Source: Lachnospiraceae bacterium
GTDB taxonomy: Bacteria > Bacillota > Clostridia > Lachnospirales > Lachnospiraceae
Direction of reading: 5' to 3'
Length of the DNA stretch: 64,000 bases
Assembly: GCA_015056795.1 (NCBI GenBank)
Contig: SVFO01000012.1
Location: 1 to 64,000, forward strand
Shown here: positions 8,679-16,067 of the stretch, piece by piece
Layout: every line of letters begins with the position of its first letter
How positions within the stretch are numbered: the first letter of the stretch is position 1
Program-made: the position numbers and the translations under genes
Notes under the pieces: model-generated
What the model saw: the letters and a program-made list of their open reading frames with translations, nothing else
Databases searched by the model: none
Told to the model about the DNA's origin: nothing

Positions 8679-9689
8679 GTGATTGTTTACAGAAAAGGCA
8701 ATCTTTTTGAATCAGATGCGGATTGTTTGGTTAATACCGTTAATTGTGAAGGATACATGGGCAAGGGAATTGCATATCAATTCAAATTGCGTTTTCCTGA
8801 AAACAATGAAAAATATGCGGAATGTTGTCATGTGGGAAAGCTTAGGCCAGGCATTCTTTTTACCTTTAAGGAAAAAGGTAAAACCATTATTAACTTCCCG
8901 ACGAAGGATCAGTGGAGAAAGCCTTCGGAATTACGCTATGTCATTGACGGATTGGATGAGTTCCTTAGAATTTTGCCCGATTTAGGCATTAACAAGATCG
9001 CCATGCCACCTTTGGGATGCGGTAATGGCGGGCTGAATTGGCCTGAGGTGAAGCGCGTTATTGAAGAAAAACTGGGAGATTCCCAATATGATATTGAAAT
9101 ATACGAACCTTCGGTAAACAAAAGCTTTGATCCGGCCAGGGAGCAAATGACCGTTTATGACCTCTTGCTGCTTCACGTGCGAGAGGGATTGGAAAATGCA
9201 AGCTCGTTAAGGTTTCAAAAGACTTTTTATTTCGCTAATTATTTTGGCAAAAAACAATTATTTAGTTTTGCCAGAGGCAAACAGGGACCTTACTCCAAGG
9301 AATTATATCGAATGGCCGAGAATCTGGGCAGATATCAGAAGGCGAACGGATTGAATAATGCGAGGGATACGTATAAGGCAATCTATCAGCTGATCTGTTC
9401 AAAAAAAGTTGATGAACAATATAAGAAACTGGAAAAATCAGTAGACGAAGCGCTCAGAATTGTTAATGGCACGAAGGATGATTTGCTTTTGGAAGGTACC
9501 GCCACGGCGTTGTACTTGATTTTGAACGAAAAGGTTACTAAACAATCTGACTTGATAGGTGCATTTAAGGAATGGTCTGATGACAAGGCGGCGAGATTCA
9601 GTGACGCAGAAGTCCTGAGAAGCATCGAAAAATTGGAAGATCTAGGCATTCTTCAAAGAGACATTTTTGGCACGCTTGAGGTGGTCTAA
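8679..9689 (+). CDS. darG: DarG-like macrodomain antitoxin
   Basis: VIVYRKGNLFESDADCLVNTVNCEGYMGKGIAYQFKLRFP and MPPLGCGNGGLNWPEV macrodomain; SD AAGGAGG (8664-8670), in-frame GTG at 8679. Confidence 0.85.
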   Translation: MIVYRKGNLFESDADCLVNTVNCEGYMGKGIAYQFKLRFPENNEKYAECCHVGKLRPGILFTFKEKGKTIINFPTKDQWRKPSELRYVIDGLDEFLRILPDLGINKIAMPPLGCGNGGLNWPEVKRVIEEKLGDSQYDIEIYEPSVNKSFDPAREQMTVYDLLLLHVREGLENASSLRFQKTFYFANYFGKKQLFSFARGKQGPYSKELYRMAENLGRYQKANGLNNARDTYKAIYQLICSKKVDEQYKKLEKSVDEALRIVNGTKDDLLLEGTATALYLILNEKVTKQSDLIGAFKEWSDDKAARFSDAEVLRSIEKLEDLGILQRDIFGTLEVV

Positions 9690-9849
9690 AGAAACGGAAT
9701 TAACGCAATAAGCTAAAAGATTATGTTTGAATTAAAATGTGAGCCGTGAAGAATACCAGATTTTTTTCGTTTCCCTCTATTCAGGTGGTAGTAGTGGTAG
9801 TAGAGGTGGTAGTAGAAGTGGGATGAAGCCTTACAGAATAAGGCTTGTT

Positions 9850-9871
9850 GGTTCAAGTCCCTCTTTCTGCA
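9850..9871 (+). other. Likely attachment site: remnant of tRNA 3' end (T-loop to discriminator base)
   Basis: GGTTCAAGTCCCTCTTTCTGCA with no D-arm, anticodon arm or matching 5' GCAGAAA acceptor upstream. Confidence 0.7.
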
Positions 9872-9880
9872 CGAATCATT

Positions 9881-9910
9881 AGGAGTAAGCTAAGTGCTTA
9901 CTCCTTTTAT
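9881..9910 (+). terminator. Intrinsic terminator (probably of the original tRNA gene)
   Basis: AGGAGTAAGC-TAAGT-GCTTACTCCT followed by TTTATTTT. Confidence 0.85.
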
Positions 9911-9976
9911 TTTGCCTATGTATTGTATTTACTTTCGGATTCTGATAAAATAGAAAAAAAGTGCGGGGTGCTGTTT

Positions 9977-10957
9977 ATGGCAAAATATAAGGAGATTTCT
10001 ATCAAGGATTTGGAAGGATTTTCCATTGGTCAGGTGCAAAACGCAGAGGCTGGAACAGGCTGTACCGTGATTGTAGGGGAAAATGGCATGCGGGCAGGTC
10101 TGGACGTGCGGGGCGGCGGTCCGGCCTCCAGGGATAGCCAAATGCTGAATCCCCTGATGGCAATGCAGGAGATCCACGCAGTGGTGCTTTCCGGTGGTAG
10201 CGCCTTTGGACTTGGCGTGGCAGATGGCGTAATGAAATATTTGGAAGAGCATGACATGGGATTTGACGTGGGCGTGACGAAGGTGCCCCTGGTGGTACAG
10301 TCTGACATCTTCGACCTCACGGTCGGTGATCCCTTCACGAGACCGGATGCCAAGATGGGCTATGAAGCGGCAAAGCGAGCCTATGAGGCACCGAATTATC
10401 AGGACGGCAATTATGGCGCAGGGTGCGGCGCGACCGTTGGAAAGGCCTGCGGCATGGAGACCTGTATGAAGACGGGAATCGGAAGCTATGCCATCCAGAT
10501 CGGTGAGCTAAAGCTTGGAGCGGTTGTCGTTGTGAATGCCCTTGGCGACATTTTTGATTGGAAGACGGGAAAAAAGGTGGCAGGCCTTTTGACCGAGGAT
10601 AAGAAGGAATTTCGTGACATTATGGAGGTTCTTGCGTCCAGCATTGAGGTTGTAGAGAATAAGTTTGTCGGTAATACGACCCTTTGTGCCGTGATGACGA
10701 ATGCAAAATTTAATAAAGCTCAGCTTTGTAAGATCGCTGGGCTAGCACATGACGGTTATGCAAGATCCATTCGTCCCGTACATACGAATGCGGACGGAGA
10801 CAGCATTTATGCATTGTCTGTCGGAGAGGTCTCTGCGGACATGGATCTCGTCGGAGCACTGGCGGCAGAGGTGACGAGCGAGGCAATTTTGCGGGCAGTA
10901 AAAGCAGCGGAAACTGCGTATGGATTTATTTCTGCAACAGAGTTTGGCAGTATTTGA
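9977..10957 (+). CDS. P1 (S58, DmpA/NylC-like) family peptidase
   Basis: GMRAGLDVRGGGPASRD, LSGGSAFGLGVADGVM, VGNTTLCAVMTNA. Confidence 0.88.
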   Translation: MAKYKEISIKDLEGFSIGQVQNAEAGTGCTVIVGENGMRAGLDVRGGGPASRDSQMLNPLMAMQEIHAVVLSGGSAFGLGVADGVMKYLEEHDMGFDVGVTKVPLVVQSDIFDLTVGDPFTRPDAKMGYEAAKRAYEAPNYQDGNYGAGCGATVGKACGMETCMKTGIGSYAIQIGELKLGAVVVVNALGDIFDWKTGKKVAGLLTEDKKEFRDIMEVLASSIEVVENKFVGNTTLCAVMTNAKFNKAQLCKIAGLAHDGYARSIRPVHTNADGDSIYALSVGEVSADMDLVGALAAEVTSEAILRAVKAAETAYGFISATEFGSI

Positions 10958-11046
10958 TATCTGAATGAGAAGGTTAAAAGACGATTGTTAAGGTGGCTAG
11001 CAAGGGTAATCTATAGGAGTCTGTTAAGGCAGAGGGGAGTCTTATC

Positions 11047-11940
11047 ATGGCAAAGAGCGAATTTGACCTATTTTTACAGGAGGAAGTAAAAAAGCAGGAG
11101 GGTGTTGCGTATCCCGTGAAGGCGGGGGTATTTGAACGCATGATGATTAATCAGCTACCCTGTGACAAGCTTCATCCCAATCCGCAGGACGAGTTTACCT
11201 TTCCTGACATTGGGCCGAACTATGAGATCATCTCGAATTATGAGAGAACGATCATGAATAACATTCGGACGAGGCAGCCGATTTTTGATGATCCAATTAT
11301 GGTGGAAAAGCTACATCCACACGGATATTTGATCCTCAACGGACACCACAGATGGGCGGCGGCAAAAAGGCTTCGAATCCCGAAGATTCCTGTTGAAATC
11401 ATTAATCTGGCATTGGAATCCGACATTAAGAAGATTTTGGAGAATTCCCAGCATGACAAGCGGGCGACGTTTGACATGGACGAGGTTGTATTCCGTCCTG
11501 AGGATGCGCCTTACTTGGAGAAGAAGCTGGGCTTCCCCTATAGCATTAAGCATAAAAAACGCATTCGACTGGGTATCCCTGCCCTATTTTACAACTTATC
11601 CAAGAGTGGGTATGACATTTGGCTGTATTCCTCGAATTATGAATCCATTGATGATGTCAGGGATTATTTCCGTTGCTATGGCGTGCACGTGGACGGTATT
11701 ATTACGGGCATGGCAAAGGATAAGAAGAATACGGCAAGCCGCAAGGCGGGCATGGAAAAGCTCATTGCCAACAAGTATGCCGTTACGATTCACGTGGACA
11801 ACGACATGATCCTTCGCACGGAGAAAAGTACGGGAGAATTCCAGGAATTTCCTTTGGATCCGGGAGAAAACTGGTCGAAGGAGGCAGTTGCCGTCATTGG
11901 GGAGCTGGAAAAGAAAGGAATAGAGAATGCAAACGGATAA
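11047..11940 (+). CDS. ParB/Srx-like N-terminal domain fused to HAD-like domain
   Basis: LILNGHHRWAAAKRLRIPKIPVEII (ParB-like) and ATFDMDEVVFRPED...GYDIWLYSSNYESID (HAD-like). Confidence 0.65.
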   Translation: MAKSEFDLFLQEEVKKQEGVAYPVKAGVFERMMINQLPCDKLHPNPQDEFTFPDIGPNYEIISNYERTIMNNIRTRQPIFDDPIMVEKLHPHGYLILNGHHRWAAAKRLRIPKIPVEIINLALESDIKKILENSQHDKRATFDMDEVVFRPEDAPYLEKKLGFPYSIKHKKRIRLGIPALFYNLSKSGYDIWLYSSNYESIDDVRDYFRCYGVHVDGIITGMAKDKKNTASRKAGMEKLIANKYAVTIHVDNDMILRTEKSTGEFQEFPLDPGENWSKEAVAVIGELEKKGIENANG

Positions 11941-12436
11941 AATGCGTGTTTCCTTTGACTTGGATGAAGTGCTTTTTGTATTCCCTGAGCAGGTGAAGGC
12001 GGAGCCGCCGCTGAAATTTCCTTGGAATCGCATGTATAAGGAGCGCCTTAGGCTAGGAACTCCAGAACTGATTCGAACCCTTCAGCGCCTTGGCTACGAG
12101 GTTTGGGTCTATACGTCCTCCTTTCGGACGGAGAAGTATATCAAGAATCTTTTTCGTCATTACGGCGTGAAATTTGATGGCATCGTCAACGGAACAAGAC
12201 ATTTGAATGAGGTGCAAAAGGGGAGTTCCCACATTCTGCCGCAAAAGGTTCCAAACAGGTACCGAATTGCACTTCATGTGGACGATGAGTCCGTGATCTG
12301 TTCCTATGGCAGGGAGTATGGATTTGAAGCATTTCAGCTGGAAGGCCCTGATGACGAGTGGAAGGAGAAGGTAATTGCCAGGGCGGAAGAAGTGAAAAGG
12401 AAGTGGGAATTAAAAAATGCAGAAGGTGCAAACTGA
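11927..12436 (+). CDS. HAD-like domain protein, paralog of preceding C-terminal domain
   Basis: VSFDLDEVLFVFPE...LRLGTPELIRTLQRLGYEVWVYTSSFRTEKYI. Confidence 0.65.
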   Translation: MQTDKMRVSFDLDEVLFVFPEQVKAEPPLKFPWNRMYKERLRLGTPELIRTLQRLGYEVWVYTSSFRTEKYIKNLFRHYGVKFDGIVNGTRHLNEVQKGSSHILPQKVPNRYRIALHVDDESVICSYGREYGFEAFQLEGPDDEWKEKVIARAEEVKRKWELKNAEGAN

Positions 12437-14186
12437 TTCCAGAATCATCATAAATATGTTTATGAAGCTTCTTCCCGTGCAGATCATTTTGGTTGCCATT
12501 GGAAGCTTGAATGGCATCATTGACGGTGCCATGGCAAGCCATCTGATTGGCCCGGAAGCCCTCACGGCGACGGGGCTTTTTACGCCAATTGTCACCTTTA
12601 TGAACATGGTCAACGCGGTGATGGTTGGCGGGGCATCCATTCTCTGCGGTCAATTCATGGGAAAAAACCAGGTGGATCGAACCAAAAGTGTCTTTACTTT
12701 GGACATTCTGATGGTCTGTGGGGTTGGCCTTTTTCTGACGTTGCTTTGTCTGATCCTTCCAGGGGGCGTTAGTTATTTCCTGGGAGCCAGGGGAGAGATG
12801 ATCGGAAAGGTTTCGGAGTACATTCGTGGATATACCTTTGGGTTTATCGCCAGCATGCTGGCATCGCAGCTTTCCTCCTTTCTCCAGATGGAGCGGCAGG
12901 AGCATTTGACCTATGTGGCAATTGGCATGATGCTCTTTATGAATGCGGGGCTGGATTATTTGCTGGTTGGCGTTATGGGGCTTGGCATGTTTGGCCTGGG
13001 ACTTGCAACGACAATAAGCAACTGGGTTTTTCTGATGGTACAGGCCATTCATTATTTTACGCCTAAGGCAATCATTCGATTTGACGTTCACAGCGTCGAA
13101 AAGCCTGACGCAAAGCAAATTCTTTTGATCGGTTTTCCGGGAGCCCTTTCCCAAGCGTGTCAGATGGTTCGTGGGCTCTATTTGAATCACGCGATTCTTC
13201 GTTTTGCAGGAGAGGAGGGAATGTCTGCCTACGCGGCGATTAGTACCTTTGGAGGACTGTATTTTGCAACCATTGCAGGCGTTGCAGCATCCTCCAGAAT
13301 TCTGATCAGCATCTATTCAGGAGAAGAGGATCGGGCGGGGCTAATCGCAATTATGAAGGCAGCCCTGCATCAGGGAATGGGATTGGCAGTTGTGGTGAAT
13401 GCCATATTTATTGCCTTGGCGGTTCCGATTACCAATATTTTTTATCATGACCCGACGACGGAGGTCTACCGCCTGGCCGTCTGGGGATTTCGGCTATTCC
13501 CGATTTCCATGGTATTGGCTTGCTTTAACCTGATTTTCTGTAATTGTTTTCAATGTACGGATAAGATCCGTATGGTCAATGCCTTGTCCGTTGTTGACGG
13601 CCTTTTGGGAATCGTTTTTACGGCAGCCATTTTGTATCCGCTGATGGGAGGCATGGGCATTTGGGCGACGCAGGTGGTAAATGGCTTTTATGCCATCATC
13701 ATCATTATTGCGCATGCGTGGGTTGTCAATAAGAAATTCGCATTAGACACGGAAAGCCTGATGACGTTGGATAAAAATTTAGGCGTGTCGGAGAAAGATC
13801 GGGTGGACATTACCATACGCAGCGTGGAGGAAGTGGTCCATACCTCTGAGCAGATTATTGCTTTTTGCAAGCGGCACAGAATCGATGCAAAGCGCGCCTA
13901 TTATGCGGGACTTTGTTTTGAGGAAATGGCCGGAAATATTGTCGAACATGGATTTCACGACGGGAAAAAGCACAGCGTGGACATTCGCGTGGTATATAAG
14001 GGAAAAGGGGAGTTACTCATGCGCCTTAGGGATGACTGTAAGCCCTTCAACCCTCAGGAGAGGGCAGAGCTTTTCGAACCAGAGGATATCACGCATAACA
14101 TAGGGCTTCGAATGGTGAGCAGAATTGCCAAAAGCATGAATTATCAAAACATGCTGGGGCTAAACGTGCTGACATTGCAAATTTGA
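12417..14186 (+). CDS. MATE-family transporter fused to C-terminal HATPase (anti-sigma-kinase-like) domain
   Basis: N-terminal 12-TM MATE-like sequence; C-terminal FEEMAGNIVEHGF, LRDDCKPFNP, NIGLRMVSRIA. Confidence 0.8.
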   Translation: MQKVQTDSRIIINMFMKLLPVQIILVAIGSLNGIIDGAMASHLIGPEALTATGLFTPIVTFMNMVNAVMVGGASILCGQFMGKNQVDRTKSVFTLDILMVCGVGLFLTLLCLILPGGVSYFLGARGEMIGKVSEYIRGYTFGFIASMLASQLSSFLQMERQEHLTYVAIGMMLFMNAGLDYLLVGVMGLGMFGLGLATTISNWVFLMVQAIHYFTPKAIIRFDVHSVEKPDAKQILLIGFPGALSQACQMVRGLYLNHAILRFAGEEGMSAYAAISTFGGLYFATIAGVAASSRILISIYSGEEDRAGLIAIMKAALHQGMGLAVVVNAIFIALAVPITNIFYHDPTTEVYRLAVWGFRLFPISMVLACFNLIFCNCFQCTDKIRMVNALSVVDGLLGIVFTAAILYPLMGGMGIWATQVVNGFYAIIIIIAHAWVVNKKFALDTESLMTLDKNLGVSEKDRVDITIRSVEEVVHTSEQIIAFCKRHRIDAKRAYYAGLCFEEMAGNIVEHGFHDGKKHSVDIRVVYKGKGELLMRLRDDCKPFNPQERAELFEPEDITHNIGLRMVSRIAKSMNYQNMLGLNVLTLQI

Positions 14187-14249
14187 CACATTTAATTCTT
14201 AAATATTTTATTTTTTGGACACAAAGTGGACACAATTCTTCGGTACAAT

Positions 14250-14335
14250 GAACTCAGATAGTTAATTAAACTATCTCCCCCCCTCATAAGAAAGTGGAAG
14301 AGCCGCACATAGTTGTGGCTCTTTCGCTTTCTTTG
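14250..14335 (+). ncRNA. Candidate small RNA: hairpin, C-rich single-stranded stretch, terminator hairpin
   Basis: TACAAT -10-like; GATAGTT-AATTA-AACTATC; CTCCCCCCCTC; AGAAAGtggAAGAGCC...GGCTCTTtcgCTTTCTTT. Confidence 0.4.
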
Positions 14336-14408
14336 CATATATTACGTTAAGGGAATTCTTTCCTTGAACGGAAGAGATTCCTATGGTAAAGTGATAGGAG
14401 GGTAATCC

Positions 14409-16067
14409 GTGTTATTGAGGGAACTCTTGGAAGATTCTTCCCATGCGGTGCTACGGGGGAGAGAAAACATAGAGATTCAGGGGATTACGGCAGATTCGAG
14501 GGCCGTGGAGCCTGGGATGGCGTTTTTCTGTATGGCAGGTGCAGCGCAGGATGGCATTGACTATGTGGCGGAGGCCTTGACAAAGGGAGCCGTCGCCATC
14601 GTTGCAGATCGAGACGGGGAACAACAACCGTCGGATGAGGCAAAGGAGTTTGAGAAAGAAGTCTGCGGGGAAGAGGTCTGTGAGAAAACAGTTTACGAAA
14701 AAGGAGACTGGCAGGCAAGTGAAAGGCTGGCAAGGATCATCTCGATCGTAGATAAGAGGGAAGCTGCTTTGGCTGAATCCGCAGAGAGATCTGCGTATGG
14801 GAAGGAAATGCTCTCGGTCACAGTCGTATTTGTAGAAAACATACGGAAGACCTTGGCATATGCCAGTGACATATGGTATGGACATCCATCAAGAGAGCTT
14901 GTCACCATCGGCGTCACGGGAACCAAGGGAAAGACAACGACAACCTACCTCATCAAATCCATTTTGGAAAATGCAGGACGCAGGGTTGGCCTAATTGGGA
15001 CGAACGAGGTCATTATCGGGCGAAAGCATCTCGAGGCGGGAAATACGACGCCAGATGCCTTGTTGCTACAGAGTCTCCTTCGTCAGATGGTTCGTGAAGG
15101 GCTGGATACCGTCGTGATGGAGGTATCCTCGCAGGCGCTCAAGCTTCATAGGACGGATGGTATCTCTTTTGATTATGGTATTTTCACGAATCTCTCGCCA
15201 GACCACGTGGCGCCTGGAGAGCATCGTGATTTTGAAGAATATTTGGAATGTAAGAGAAGATTGTTTTTACAGTGCCGCATCGGTATTGTAAACGGGGATG
15301 ATCCTTATGTTGACAGAATCACGGAGGGGCATACCTGTGCGTTGGAAACCTATGGCATGAACGAAGGAAATGCGCTGCGGGCGAGTAACATCGTCTGCGA
15401 ACGCAAGGAGAATAAGCTTGGGGTTCAGTTTCATGTCACGGGAGAAGCGGAATTCGAGGCATGGATTCCGATGCCTGGAAGATTTAGTGTCTATAATGCC
15501 TTGGCTGCCATCAGCCTTTGCAGGCATTTTCGCGTGAGGGAGTCGGACATTCAAAGATCCCTTCGTGCGGCAAAGGTTAAGGGAAGGATCGAAGTGGCAT
15601 TGGCAAAGAAGGACTATGCCGTGATCATTGATTATGCGCACAATCCCATGGCCCTGGCCAGCCTTTTGGAGACGCTTCGGGCCTATGCCAGAGGCAGGCT
15701 GATTTGCCTGTTTGGATGTGGCGGTAACAGACCTGTTATGCGCAGAAAGCAGATGGGAAGGATCAGCGGTGAAATGGCGGATTTTACGATTGTAACGGAC
15801 GATAATCCGCGGGATGAGGATCCAGCGAGGATTCGGAAGCAGATCGCTGAGGGCGTGGAAGAGGTCAGGGGAGCCTATGTCGAAATCGCAGGTCGGCGAG
15901 AGGCCATTCGGTATGCTCTTTCTCATGCAAAGGAAGGCGACTTGATCGTCCTTGCAGGGAAGGGGCATGAGACCTATCAGGAAGTCAGGGGGCAAAAGCT
16001 TCCCATGGACGAAAGAAGCATCATACGGGAGATGGAAAACGAGACATGCAATATGCGGACGTCATAG
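14409..16067 (+). CDS. murE: UDP-N-acetylmuramyl-tripeptide synthetase
   Basis: ITADSRAVEPGMAFFCMAG, GVTGTKGKTTTTYLI, DYAHNPMALASLLETL, TDDNPRDEDP. Confidence 0.93.
   Translation: MLLRELLEDSSHAVLRGRENIEIQGITADSRAVEPGMAFFCMAGAAQDGIDYVAEALTKGAVAIVADRDGEQQPSDEAKEFEKEVCGEEVCEKTVYEKGDWQASERLARIISIVDKREAALAESAERSAYGKEMLSVTVVFVENIRKTLAYASDIWYGHPSRELVTIGVTGTKGKTTTTYLIKSILENAGRRVGLIGTNEVIIGRKHLEAGNTTPDALLLQSLLRQMVREGLDTVVMEVSSQALKLHRTDGISFDYGIFTNLSPDHVAPGEHRDFEEYLECKRRLFLQCRIGIVNGDDPYVDRITEGHTCALETYGMNEGNALRASNIVCERKENKLGVQFHVTGEAEFEAWIPMPGRFSVYNALAAISLCRHFRVRESDIQRSLRAAKVKGRIEVALAKKDYAVIIDYAHNPMALASLLETLRAYARGRLICLFGCGGNRPVMRRKQMGRISGEMADFTIVTDDNPRDEDPARIRKQIAEGVEEVRGAYVEIAGRREAIRYALSHAKEGDLIVLAGKGHETYQEVRGQKLPMDERSIIREMENETCNMRTS

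Larger units (their letters stand above)
1..9871. mobile_element. Right-hand portion of an integrative element (left end outside window)
   Basis: Phage-type repressors, excisionase-like ORF next to tyrosine integrase, defence cargo, and a tRNA 3'-end remnant at 9850-9871 followed by ordinary chromosomal genes. Confidence 0.75.

Noticed and set aside
9821-9871. Complete tRNA gene
   Set aside because: Only the T-loop and 3' acceptor strand are present; no D-arm, anticodon arm or pairing 5' acceptor strand.
9845-9976. N-terminal extension of the P1-family peptidase ORF
   Set aside because: Reads through the tRNA remnant and terminator; the real start is the ATG at 9977.
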